This document shows positions 1 through 6,885 of a stretch of 11,033 bases of DNA, piece after piece; the first letter of the stretch is position 1, and each line of letters starts with the position of its first letter. The translations under genes were made by a program, and so were the position numbers. The notes beneath the pieces are model-generated. The model saw only the letters and a list, made by a program, of their open reading frames with translations, was not told the origin of the DNA and did no database searches. The DNA comes from CAYUPY01 sp964446595 (lineage in GTDB: Bacteria; Patescibacteriota; Dojkabacteria; J137; JAEUSD01). Where the stretch lies: NCBI GenBank assembly GCA_964446595.1, contig CAYUPY010000045.1:1-11033 (forward strand), in the 5' to 3' direction.

Positions 1-44
1 GACTGTTAAAAATTTAAGTATGACTCGTTATTTACACATACTAT

Positions 45-74
45 TTTACAGTCCCTTGTAAGTAAGTTTATCAC
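45..74 (+). promoter_or_regulatory. Putative leaderless promoter of the DUF2797 gene
   Basis: A TTTACA (-35-like, 45-50) lies 18 bases before TATCAC (69-74, -10-like), and only six bases separate this from the ATG at 81. No Shine-Dalgarno-like sequence precedes the ATG. Transcription would be expected to begin at or next to the start codon. The -10 match is imperfect (final base C), so this is one of the weaker members of the set seen across the window. Confidence 0.4.
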
Positions 75-80
75 TAGCAA

Positions 81-1019
81 ATGAACTCGCACAAAGAACT
101 CACACAGCAGATCTTAGGTTTTAGTTGGTTTGGAGAAAACATAACATTGCGGCCAGTTTGTAGCATATATAACTTTTCAACTTCAAACATAGTTAAAATC
201 GAATTAACTACCCCATATAAATTTAACTGGCTGTTATCTAAAGAAAAATATTGTATTGGTTACCATAATGAAGACGGGGAATACTTAAAATGCCCGTTTG
301 ATAGAGTAGTAGAACAAAAGTATGACCGTTGTCCCAATTGTGCAGCCGCAGATGGTTTTAAACAGGCCTTCTTTTTTGGAGATGCACCGAATGCGCGGAT
401 GGAGAAGTATTTAGCCCAAGACCATTACATTTACCTAGCTTTTTTCCATCCGCGCACAGTCAAAGTAGGTACGGCGGCCGCAGGCCGCCGTTATAAGCGA
501 CTACTTGAGCAGGATGCACTAATATCCATGTTTATAGCTAAGGCTCCGGGTAATCAAATCCAACAACTTGAACGTCACATTTCCCAGAACTTTGCAATTC
601 GAGAAAGTATCTCTAGCCGCCAGAAGTTATCGGCCATTAAACTAAAACCGAACTCAGAGAGGGCATTACAACACTTGCGACAGACTTGGAGTTCTTTACA
701 AGCAAAACTGGCCAAAACTGCCTATGCGGATTGGCTGTTACCTGCTTCAGAAATAGAAGAAATTGATCAATCCGCCAATCCGCACGTTTTCTACCCCCAA
801 GTAGAATCCAATCTGCATCATCTTTCCGATCCGCAGCATGTAAGCGGGACCTTCTGTGGCTTACGTGCCAAAAAATTATTAACAGGTAGCGACCTGGAAA
901 AACATATCTATGTCTACTCAGCAGCAGAGCTTGTAGGGAGGAAATTCGCTGTGCAAGAATCGGAACGGATTTTAGAGAAAGAAACTCCAAGGCAAATGCA
1001 ACAATCCTTATTTGCCTAG
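81..1019 (+). CDS. DUF2797 family protein, zinc-type Cys cluster
   Basis: A 312-residue protein that I recognise as DUF2797 by its arrangement. An N-terminal beta-rich part is followed by four cysteines spaced like a zinc site (C58, C71, C84 and C87, the last pair as CPNC). Then comes the hallmark core: a YIYLAFF strand at about 116-122, KVG at 128-130, then a basic helix ending in LLEQDA, which corresponds to the family's R-x-x-EQGA signature. The biochemical role of the family is not established. The ATG at 81 is favoured because a -10-like hexamer sits just upstream. The C-terminal 90 or so residues are less conserved to my eye. Codons 131-137 form a perfect GC-rich DNA hairpin. The gene ends tail to tail with gltX, and the two TAG stops share one CTAG palindrome. 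Confidence 0.8.
   Translation: MNSHKELTQQILGFSWFGENITLRPVCSIYNFSTSNIVKIELTTPYKFNWLLSKEKYCIGYHNEDGEYLKCPFDRVVEQKYDRCPNCAAADGFKQAFFFGDAPNARMEKYLAQDHYIYLAFFHPRTVKVGTAAAGRRYKRLLEQDALISMFIAKAPGNQIQQLERHISQNFAIRESISSRQKLSAIKLKPNSERALQHLRQTWSSLQAKLAKTAYADWLLPASEIEEIDQSANPHVFYPQVESNLHHLSDPQHVSGTFCGLRAKKLLTGSDLEKHIYVYSAAELVGRKFAVQESERILEKETPRQMQQSLFA
471..491. repeat. Perfect 9-bp hairpin inside the DUF2797 gene
   Basis: The arm ACGGCGGCC (471-479) is separated by GCA from its exact reverse complement GGCCGCCGT (483-491). It encodes residues T131 to R137, directly after the conserved KVG. The stem is almost pure G+C in an AT-rich gene. Compared with the usual DUF2797 core the residue count here looks normal, so it does not look like an inserted element. 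Confidence 0.8.
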
Positions 1020-2515
1020 CTATTTAAACGATCAAGTACTTCTGGTTTGCCTAGAATTTGCAGACACTCGAATAGCGGAGGTGAAAAAGGAGCACCTACA
1101 ATGGCAACACGTAAAATCATGAATACTTCACCATGCTTTACCTCATGCTTATCGCCTATATCCCTCATTGCTTGTTCCCATTCCTCATGCTGCCATTCAG
1201 TACTGTCATCTGGTAAACCGGCTATGGCAGACTTAATGTCTTCTAAAATGACTTTAACTTTGTCCTGTACATTTTTTAGCTGTTTAATCTCCCAATCAAT
1301 ATTTTGAGGTTGTTGGTAGAAGAGGGTGGCTAAAGCAGGTAAGTCGACTAAGGTTTTGGCGCGAGTGTTAACGAGCGCCAACTTTGCACTCAACTCCTGA
1401 TCTGATAGCATCAACTGCAACACCTCTTTTTTATCAGCTAAATTCTCATTCTCAGATTCCAAAGCATATTTTTGAATCCAATTTTTTACCACTCCTTCTA
1501 AATCCTGTGGAGGAAGTTGACTAATGTATTGCTGATTAAACCAAAGCAGTTTATCTCGGTTAAATACTGGGTTACTCTTGTTTAAATTCTCTACTGCAAA
1601 TAAGTTTACAAATTCTTCCAAAGAGTATATTTCTCTTTCTGATTCTCCAAATTTTCGCTCTTCAGGAGAAGACCAACCTAGAATCATTAAAAAATTCAGC
1701 ACCGCTTCTGCTAAATAACCATCTTCCAAAAACTGCATAGCTGAGACAGCCCCTTTACGCTTGGAAAGCTTTCCTTTTCCGTCAGAGTTTAAAATGGTAG
1801 ACAAGTGGAACATCTGTGGCATTTCCCAATCCATCGCTTCATATAATAAAATATGTTTGGGAATGCTAGGAATCCACTCAAAACCACGGAAAACATGGGT
1901 AATTTCCATTTCATAATCATCTACCAGCATTGCCAAATGGTAGGTAGGAAAACCGTCTGATTTTAATAGTACGCCTTCATCCAAATCATCAGTAGCAAAA
2001 CTCATTTTCCCTTGGGTACCGTCTTCATAATTCAATTGACGCCCCGGATGCACCTTTTGCCTGATAACGTAATTCTCTCCGGCCTGTTTACGCTGATTTG
2101 CCTCTTCTGTAGTTAAGTCACGATGAGGGGAACGAAAGGCTCTATTTTCTAGCCTACACGCTTCTCTAATTTCTTCCGCTTCTTCAGGGGTAAGAAAACA
2201 GTAGTAGGCAGCATCGCGTTCCACTAATTTTTCCGCCACAGCTTTGTATTTTTCTAATCGCTTAGATTGTGTGTAAGGACCATATTCGCCACCATGCCGG
2301 TCACTTTCATCAGGGATTAAGCCGTAAGCCTCCATAGCTATATAGATTTGCTCTTCGGCATCTTCGGTATATCTTGTCCGGTCAGTATCTTCAACTCTGA
2401 GTACAAAAGTGCCTCCATGTCGTTTGGCTAATGCGTAACAATACAATGCCGTCCTGACACCCCCAATGTGTAAATACCCTGTAGGGCTAGGAGCAAATCT
2501 TGTTCTTACCTTCAT
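1016..2515 (-). CDS. gltX: Glutamyl-tRNA synthetase
   Basis: A class I aminoacyl-tRNA synthetase of 499 residues that charges tRNA with glutamate in the cytoplasm. The class I HIGH-type motif is in PSPTGYLHIGG (residues 9-19) and the KMSKS-type loop is KLSKRKG at 249-255. The RVEDTDRTR stretch (40-48) and the FRGFEW/PKHILLYEA region (209-227) are also typical of GluRS. Length matches the family, including an anticodon-binding C-terminal half. In lineages that lack GlnRS this enzyme is usually non-discriminating and also charges tRNA-Gln for GatCAB; whether that applies here cannot be seen. I chose the ATG at 2515 rather than the in-frame ATG at 2533, because MKVRTRFAPSPTG is the normal N-terminus. 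It follows the DHH gene by four bases, yet has its own extended -10 immediately upstream. Confidence 0.97.
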   Translation of the reverse strand: MKVRTRFAPSPTGYLHIGGVRTALYCYALAKRHGGTFVLRVEDTDRTRYTEDAEEQIYIAMEAYGLIPDESDRHGGEYGPYTQSKRLEKYKAVAEKLVERDAAYYCFLTPEEAEEIREACRLENRAFRSPHRDLTTEEANQRKQAGENYVIRQKVHPGRQLNYEDGTQGKMSFATDDLDEGVLLKSDGFPTYHLAMLVDDYEMEITHVFRGFEWIPSIPKHILLYEAMDWEMPQMFHLSTILNSDGKGKLSKRKGAVSAMQFLEDGYLAEAVLNFLMILGWSSPEERKFGESEREIYSLEEFVNLFAVENLNKSNPVFNRDKLLWFNQQYISQLPPQDLEGVVKNWIQKYALESENENLADKKEVLQLMLSDQELSAKLALVNTRAKTLVDLPALATLFYQQPQNIDWEIKQLKNVQDKVKVILEDIKSAIAGLPDDSTEWQHEEWEQAMRDIGDKHEVKHGEVFMILRVAIVGAPFSPPLFECLQILGKPEVLDRLNS

Positions 2516-2519
2516 GGCG

Positions 2520-3557
2520 TTATGGTAGCACAATTTTTAAATCCATACTCGAAATTTCGTTTATTACAGCCTCAAATACATCTTTAATATTATTACTGGA
2601 ATCGTAAACAGTGCCACCGGCGGCAAGATTGTGTCCTCCACCATCATAGTGCTCTGCAATTAATCTCACATTCACTGACCCAGGAGTTGAGCGGAAGGAT
2701 AGCCGACACTCGGTATCAGATATCCTTTTAATCACAAAGCCCCAGCGATAGCCTTTTACCTGACGCAAGATTTTAAACTTATAGGCTTCATAACCTTCAG
2801 CTATTTCACCAGAGGTAAACTCTTTGGTAAACTCTGGGTCAATATAGGAAGCTGAAAAGCCTTTGCCTTCTGCCAGTTCAATATTTTGCTGGTTTTGTAA
2901 TAAGTGAGTAAAAACCTTTAAACCTTGGGATGAAATTTGACTAAGATTGAGCTCTAGGCCCTGAATATCAAGCCCAAAACGTTCAACTAATTCTCCTACT
3001 ATAGTAAAGGTCTTAGTCTGATCAGGTTTAATAAATTTAAACGTTCCCGTGTCAGCCATAATACCTATCATGACTACTTGAGCCAACTCAGTACTCATTT
3101 CTGTTAACTGCTCTCGAAAAAATATTTCGTAAGCTATTTGTGTTGCGGAAGGCGCTGCCAAATCAGATAAGTTGAGATCAAAATTATCTGCCTCACCTGG
3201 GTGATGATCAATACAGATAGACTTTAATCTCTGCATATCTATCGATTCTGGTCGTCGACTGAATCGATGCACTCCGTTGGCATCCATAAATATCGCCACG
3301 TCAAACTCATTGATGGATTCGGCGACCTCTTCTGTCCACTTTATTTGTTCAAAAAAGTTGAGGAATTGCCAATCCAATGGCTCTGCTCCCCCTGATGTCA
3401 GTAATACCTCAACATGTTTCTGGGGAAAATACTTGTTTAAGTATTGTGAAACAACTAGGCAAGAACAACCCGCATCAAGGTCAGGACCTAGATGCCCAAG
3501 GATCACAATCTTTTCAGCCTCTTGTATGTAACGGTTAAATTCTTCTCTTTTATTCAT
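2520..3557 (-). CDS. DHH/DHHA1 phosphoesterase (NrnA/RecJ-like oligoribonuclease)
   Basis: A 345-residue DHH-superfamily protein, the layout expected of NrnA-type enzymes that degrade short oligoribonucleotides and/or dephosphorylate pAp using Mn2+. Metal-binding motifs run in the usual order: GHLGPDLDA (H22, D26, D28), MDAN (D92), IDHHPGE (D117, H118, H119) and MADTGTFKF (D169). The DHHA1 substrate-binding domain ends with the GGGH motif at 306-309. Motif I has Leu where PDGDA is usual (PDLDA). A longer reading starting at 3683 exists, but it adds 42 low-complexity residues that run through the divergent promoter region, so I place the start at the ATG at 3557, just before MNKREEF. The exact substrate (nanoRNA, pAp or c-di-NMP products) cannot be told from sequence alone. 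gltX follows after four bases. Confidence 0.88.
   Translation of the reverse strand: MNKREEFNRYIQEAEKIVILGHLGPDLDAGCSCLVVSQYLNKYFPQKHVEVLLTSGGAEPLDWQFLNFFEQIKWTEEVAESINEFDVAIFMDANGVHRFSRRPESIDMQRLKSICIDHHPGEADNFDLNLSDLAAPSATQIAYEIFFREQLTEMSTELAQVVMIGIMADTGTFKFIKPDQTKTFTIVGELVERFGLDIQGLELNLSQISSQGLKVFTHLLQNQQNIELAEGKGFSASYIDPEFTKEFTSGEIAEGYEAYKFKILRQVKGYRWGFVIKRISDTECRLSFRSTPGSVNVRLIAEHYDGGGHNLAAGGTVYDSSNNIKDVFEAVINEISSMDLKIVLP
2522..2530 (-). promoter_or_regulatory. Putative extended -10 promoter for gltX
   Basis: Read on the minus strand, TGC TACCAT is followed by AACGCC and then the gltX ATG. This gives a TGn extended -10 element with a six-base gap to the start codon. It overlaps the last codons of the upstream DHH gene. 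It would allow gltX to be transcribed alone as a leaderless mRNA in addition to read-through. No Shine-Dalgarno sequence is present. Confidence 0.45.
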
Positions 3558-3564
3558 CTTATCT

Positions 3565-3570
3565 ATTTTA
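3565..3570 (-). promoter_or_regulatory. Putative -10 element of the DHH-gltX operon
   Basis: Minus-strand TAAAAT is followed by AGATAAG and then the ATG at 3557, a seven-base gap that fits a leaderless start. A second TAAAAT lies immediately upstream. No convincing -35 is visible. This promoter faces the divergent CAP-gene promoter across 55 bp. Confidence 0.4.
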
Positions 3571-3577
3571 ATTTTAA

Positions 3578-3606
3578 TTGCAATTGCATGATTTAGTCTG
3601 CATAAT
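3578..3606 (+). promoter_or_regulatory. Putative promoter of the CAP-protein operon
   Basis: TTGCAA (3578-3583, -35-like), a 17-base spacer, then CATAAT (3601-3606, -10-like) and six bases to the GTG at 3613. This is a near-standard sigma-70 layout with the predicted start of transcription on the GTG. It supports the GTG at 3613 over the in-frame ATGs at 3682 and 3685. Confidence 0.5.
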
Positions 3607-3612
3607 GTTAGC

Positions 3613-5064
3613 GTGGAATATGAAAGTTTGCATGTAAAAGCACATCCCCGGCCAAAACTGAAACGCCTATCGCAACATAGCATGATGGGAAAGATTGCTA
3701 AAGGGCTGCTTAGTGTGCCCTTCTTGGTGATGTCGGGATTAGTGCTGCTATTATTTAATTTTTCAACTCCTGATATTGCTGTTAGTGCTCAAGGGGCCAA
3801 TAGAAGCACTTTAAATACGCAGAACTTACTTGATGTTCATAACCAAGAAAGAACTAAATATGGACTAGCACCTTTAAAGATTAGCCAGAGTTTGAATACT
3901 TCAGCCCAACGAAAAGCTTTAGAAATGCTACGGACTGATTGTTGGTCACATTATTGTCCGGATGGGCGTTCCCCATGGGAATTTTTTAAAGACGCTGGAT
4001 ACGAATACTTGCTGGCAGGTGAAAACCTAGCCGAAGGGTTTTTTAATACAGAGGATGTAATTGTCGCCTGGATGAATAGTCGTACTCATCGGGATAATAT
4101 TTTGAGACCTGATTATGAAGAAGTAGGTTTTGGTATTGTGAAAGGTTACTTTCAAGGAAGAGAAAGCAATGTAATTATCGCGGTCCACTTTGGCACCCCC
4201 AGCCCTGACCCAATTAGAGAATTCATTAACCCAACACCTGGTGACTTACCTACACCAAGCATTGTCCAGCCACGCGAAAATAGTTTTAGCCGAGAAGAAT
4301 TAGTTACTATCAGGGGGACAGCCCCTGACGCATCGGAGGTAGTTCTGATTTTGAATAGCAATAACTGGGCAACAGTTCCAGTTAACAATGGCGTATTTAG
4401 TTATGAAGCTAAGCTAGCTGCAGGCAGGTATGAGTTACAAACACAGGCACGTGTAGGAACGCGAACCAGTGCTGCCACCGCGCCCACAATATTTACCATT
4501 GATCGCACTGCTAATAAAGTCACGCTTCAAGACATCACTATAGTGGAGAATAGTAATGGAGAGTTGCGGTTAAATGTCCTGAGTGCTGACTTATTTAGTA
4601 TGCGAATCGGTTTTGGAGGTGGATCAGCAAACTCATATTTATTTAACAATGCAGAAAATGACCTATGGTCTGTCCAGGTACCTTTAAGTAAGTTTACCGA
4701 AGAGGCTAATTTTGTGATCTCTACACGTGATAAAGCCGGTAATGAATGGAGTGGTGAACTACCTTCGAGTGAGATCTTATTCGAGGCAGAGAAAATAGAA
4801 ATTAATAACACCTTTGAAGACATTGATGACCAAGAACGTCCTGGTCGCGTCATCTCAGCTGATATTAAAGCCCAAGTAAACATTGGAGCACTGTTTATGT
4901 TTGCATCGCTTTTTGGGGTTGATTTTCTTACCCTAACACAAACAGGATTGACACGTGTGCGCGGTAAGTTGCAATTACACATGGGATTAGTCATTATAGT
5001 ATTGTTGATAGCTTTAGCAGGCTCTCTATCAGGTCAAATTTTAGAAGGAATAAGTATTTCCTAA
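3613..5064 (+). CDS. Membrane-anchored CAP/SCP-domain (YkwD-like) protein with Ig-like modules
   Basis: A 483-residue exported protein. A basic N-terminus is followed by a hydrophobic segment (about 31-50) that should act as signal anchor. Then comes a CAP domain (about 72-194) with the expected residues: H113 in SHYCPDG, E137 in AGENLAEG, H159 in SRTHRDNIL and the closing VHFG strand. Cysteines 110 and 115 flank the first histidine. Two beta-rich stretches follow (about 215-297 and 302-392); these look like Ig-like modules, the first beginning at a Pro-rich linker. Two C-terminal hydrophobic segments (about 423-440 and 456-472) would tether it again. Bacterial CAP proteins are extracellular and of mostly unknown function. 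The GTG start is chosen from the promoter spacing; an ATG at 3682 would remove 23 basic residues. The TAA stop directly abuts the ATG of the next gene, indicating coupled translation. Confidence 0.85.
   Translation: MEYESLHVKAHPRPKLKRLSQHSMMGKIAKGLLSVPFLVMSGLVLLLFNFSTPDIAVSAQGANRSTLNTQNLLDVHNQERTKYGLAPLKISQSLNTSAQRKALEMLRTDCWSHYCPDGRSPWEFFKDAGYEYLLAGENLAEGFFNTEDVIVAWMNSRTHRDNILRPDYEEVGFGIVKGYFQGRESNVIIAVHFGTPSPDPIREFINPTPGDLPTPSIVQPRENSFSREELVTIRGTAPDASEVVLILNSNNWATVPVNNGVFSYEAKLAAGRYELQTQARVGTRTSAATAPTIFTIDRTANKVTLQDITIVENSNGELRLNVLSADLFSMRIGFGGGSANSYLFNNAENDLWSVQVPLSKFTEEANFVISTRDKAGNEWSGELPSSEILFEAEKIEINNTFEDIDDQERPGRVISADIKAQVNIGALFMFASLFGVDFLTLTQTGLTRVRGKLQLHMGLVIIVLLIALAGSLSGQILEGISIS
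4310..4328. repeat. Perfect 7-bp hairpin inside the CAP gene
   Basis: TCAGGGG (4310-4316) and CCCCTGA (4322-4328) are exact reverse complements around a GACAG loop. The sequence is fully coding, near the start of the first Ig-like stretch. At this length it could occur by chance; it is listed because it resembles the stronger hairpins elsewhere in the window. Confidence 0.5.
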
Positions 5065-5907
5065 ATGGAGCAAGACAGATATAGTGAAATAATAAGTCAA
5101 ACCCCAGCAAGGTTTTTTGCCAGGGGACTGCTTTATAGCTTAACTACTGTTGTGGGCTTAATATTAGCGTTTTCGCAACTAGATCTTGGTAACTTTACAG
5201 CTTTTAGAGTAATAGTAATCGTATTATTTGGCGTATTCGGAGTTGAAGTGTGGACGAGCTGGCGCTTGCGCCAGCTCGTCCATCAACAAACCAAACTACA
5301 GTTTGGTGACGTACAACCTAGGATGGCGGAACTAATCAACCACGTATTAATACCTTTAAATGTCTTTATTTGGACTTTAAGTTTTGGTTATTACAACTCG
5401 CAAAACTTATTACGTTTAGCTACTTTAATCACGATGTTTTTCATCCTGATGCTTCTGTTTACCAACAGTCGTAGTTACTATCAAAACCGCCAAGAGTTAT
5501 GGTTGCAGACTAACTTCAGCTATGACTTGGGAAAGTTCTATATCTTCTTTGCCTACACTAATTCAATCATCAATTTCTTTGGTGGAAATGTGGTGCCAGC
5601 ACCTTTGTTACTTGGCTTAGGAGCTTTTACACTCCTATTCTTAACTATTTTAAGATATAAGCGTGTGGAGCTGATGGGATTATTAAACAGCGTTATTGCT
5701 AGCTTAAGCATCACTATCCTTTTATATATCGTGGTATTTTTAGTCCCGATCAATGTGCTGAGCCTAACTTTGCTGTCAGTAATACTTTATTATTTAGCCG
5801 CAGCTTTTGTCCATCATCAAATGGAAAGGGATTTGAGTAGAGCTATAATATTAGAGTATCTAGCTGTAGGAGGGATAGCTATGATTATCGCCATAGCTTT
5901 AGGTTAA
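5065..5907 (+). CDS. Polytopic membrane protein of unknown function
   Basis: A 280-residue integral membrane protein that I do not recognise. It has roughly eight to nine hydrophobic segments (starting near residues 20, 45, 90, 115, 150, 178, 205, 227 and 262), separated by short loops. There are no obvious transporter, enzyme or nucleotide-binding motifs. Its ATG follows the CAP gene's stop without a base between (TAAATG) and has no well-placed Shine-Dalgarno sequence, so it is probably translated by reinitiation from the CAP gene. That pairing suggests a shared role in the envelope, for example membrane partner or export of the CAP protein, which is inference. The loop after the second segment (W63 to H73) is encoded by a perfect 15-bp-arm hairpin. 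It ends 8 bp from the thpR stop, with no terminator visible. Confidence 0.8.
   Translation: MEQDRYSEIISQTPARFFARGLLYSLTTVVGLILAFSQLDLGNFTAFRVIVIVLFGVFGVEVWTSWRLRQLVHQQTKLQFGDVQPRMAELINHVLIPLNVFIWTLSFGYYNSQNLLRLATLITMFFILMLLFTNSRSYYQNRQELWLQTNFSYDLGKFYIFFAYTNSIINFFGGNVVPAPLLLGLGAFTLLFLTILRYKRVELMGLLNSVIASLSITILLYIVVFLVPINVLSLTLLSVILYYLAAAFVHHQMERDLSRAIILEYLAVGGIAMIIAIALG
5251..5282. repeat. Perfect 15-bp-arm inverted repeat within a coding region
   Basis: TGGACGAGCTGGCGC (5251-5265) and GCGCCAGCTCGTCCA (5268-5282) are exact reverse complements separated only by TT. The arms are about 73% G+C inside an AT-rich gene. The sequence stays in frame and encodes a polar loop beginning at W63. As RNA it would form a very stable stem early in the transcript of this gene. 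There is no T-tract after it, so it does not look like an ordinary intrinsic terminator. Confidence 0.95.
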
Positions 5908-5915
5908 AACAGTCT

Positions 5916-6506
5916 CTACAAAGGAATTTTTTCCAACTTTTCGTAGACAGGACCCTTATTAGTAAGGTTACTTCTTACTAAATAAGCATCCTCCACTACA
6001 AAAGGTTCAGGTAATGGAATATCCAGCTCATTAACTAGATTCTTTACACGTCTAATTGTAGAGTTGTTAACTGCAGCATCTTTTAGGCGAGCCACACTAA
6101 TATGATGATCGTTAAAGTCCTTTTGCTTCCACTTAATTGTGTCTCTTAGTTTAAGACTACGAGTTAGTTGGTGAGCATAGTTTACGAAATCATCAAGATC
6201 TGGGTCATTCTCTACGTTTAGGAGCACAACCCTTGGCTTTTGCTGTTTATGAAATCCTAATTGCACATGGCTAATTTCTATTTTGGGCTTAGGGAAAGAT
6301 CCAGCATGCCTTAAAAACTCTCTGGCTATTTTTTGTTTACTACTAACACTTACTTTTGCTCCAAAGAATTTTGCAGTCAGATGTACCTGCCCAATAGGAA
6401 TAGGCTTTAAATTACGCTTTTCTTTATCCAAACCACGCACCACCTCTCGTACGTAAGACAGTACCTCTTGGGGAGGATAAATTGCTAAGAATAATCTCAT
6501 ATGCAT
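5916..6506 (-). CDS. thpR: RNA 2',3'-cyclic phosphodiesterase (2'-5' RNA ligase family)
   Basis: A 196-residue 2H-superfamily protein. The two catalytic HxT/S motifs are HLT (H42-T44, within VHLTAKFFG) and HIS (H135-S137, within DHHISVARL), separated by about 90 residues as the family expects. The N-terminus MRLFLAIYPP and the length also match ThpR. Known members hydrolyse RNA 2',3'-cyclic phosphates to 2'-phosphates and can show weak 2'-5' ligase activity; the in vivo role is unclear. The start is either ATG 6506 (MHMRLF) or ATG 6500 (MRLF). I prefer 6506 because a TATACT hexamer ends exactly six bases before it, as at other genes here. The gene stands alone, convergent to the membrane gene on its left and divergent from the small gene on its right. 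Confidence 0.9.
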   Translation of the reverse strand: MHMRLFLAIYPPQEVLSYVREVVRGLDKEKRNLKPIPIGQVHLTAKFFGAKVSVSSKQKIAREFLRHAGSFPKPKIEISHVQLGFHKQQKPRVVLLNVENDPDLDDFVNYAHQLTRSLKLRDTIKWKQKDFNDHHISVARLKDAAVNNSTIRRVKNLVNELDIPLPEPFVVEDAYLVRSNLTNKGPVYEKLEKIPL

Positions 6507-6512
6507 GCGCTA

Positions 6513-6541
6513 AGTATACGCGGGATTGGCTTTTTCAGCAA
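6513..6541 (-). promoter_or_regulatory. Putative leaderless promoter of thpR
   Basis: On the minus strand TTGCTG (6541-6536) is followed by a 17-base spacer and TATACT (6518-6513). Six bases (TAGCGC) then lead to the ATG at 6506. No Shine-Dalgarno sequence is present. This is among the best-formed promoters in the window. Confidence 0.6.
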
Positions 6542-6574
6542 TCTCTGATCATAATGCCCTATAGTATCGACATA

Positions 6575-6583
6575 TGGTATAAT
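6575..6583 (+). promoter_or_regulatory. Perfect extended -10 promoter of the 98-residue membrane protein gene
   Basis: TGG TATAAT (6575-6583) is a consensus -10 with the TGn extension. Five bases (TGCTT) separate it from the ATG at 6589. No -35 is obvious, which an extended -10 can dispense with. This places the start of transcription on or beside the start codon and argues against the in-frame TTG at 6583, which overlaps the hexamer. Confidence 0.65.
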
Positions 6584-6588
6584 TGCTT

Positions 6589-6885
6589 ATGAAATTATCA
6601 AAACAAGATAGAAATACTGCACTAACTATCATAATTGTATTAGTGGTATGTACAATTAGCTTAATTGCGATTGGATCGTTTCTATGGAGACTAGTTGCCC
6701 CTGGAGTGGAGAATGTGGGACAGGTGCTAGGTATGCGAGCTAGCAGTTATAATACTAACTATAATTTTGAGGTAAGGGGTTTTGAATTTGCTGAACAAAA
6801 ACTTGCGAACGAACAAGCCGCTGACGAAAATTTAAATACCGACAGCGGCTACAATTACAACTTTTCACTTCCTAAAAGGCGTTAG
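6589..6885 (+). CDS. Small single-span membrane protein, function unknown
   Basis: A 98-residue protein that I do not recognise. A short basic N-terminus (MKLSKQDR) precedes one strongly hydrophobic segment at about 11-34, followed by a roughly 60-residue tail rich in Asn, Tyr, Glu and Ala. The positive-inside rule puts the N-terminus in the cytoplasm and the tail outside. The tail contains repeated short Asn/Tyr motifs (SYNTNYNF near 53-60, GYNYNFS near 87-93) at either end of a Glu/Ala-rich stretch. It has its own near-perfect extended -10 promoter. Its TAG stop overlaps the TAA stop of ftsW by four bases on the opposite strand. Proximity to ftsW could hint at an envelope role, but they are convergent and not co-transcribed. 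Confidence 0.65.
   Translation: MKLSKQDRNTALTIIIVLVVCTISLIAIGSFLWRLVAPGVENVGQVLGMRASSYNTNYNFEVRGFEFAEQKLANEQAADENLNTDSGYNYNFSLPKRR

Noticed and set aside
1356..1381. TTGGCGC / GCGCCAA inverted repeat in gltX
   Set aside because: Seven-base arms with a 12-base loop are within chance expectation for this length of sequence. It has no other supporting feature.
3558..3683. 42-residue N-terminal extension of the DHH protein (start at 3683)
   Set aside because: The extra residues look like translated promoter DNA, overlap the divergent CAP gene start, and precede the normal DHH N-terminus. The ATG at 3557 also has a -10-like hexamer seven bases upstream.
4527..4994. 155-residue minus-strand open frame within the CAP gene
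   Set aside because: It is a shadow of the CAP coding region, with no recognisable domain, no promoter-spaced start and low-complexity composition.
6583..6588. Upstream TTG starts at 6583, 8208 and 9673
   Set aside because: Each overlaps or lies within two bases of a -10 hexamer, so it would be outside or at the very edge of the transcript. Better ATG or GTG codons follow at the expected distance.
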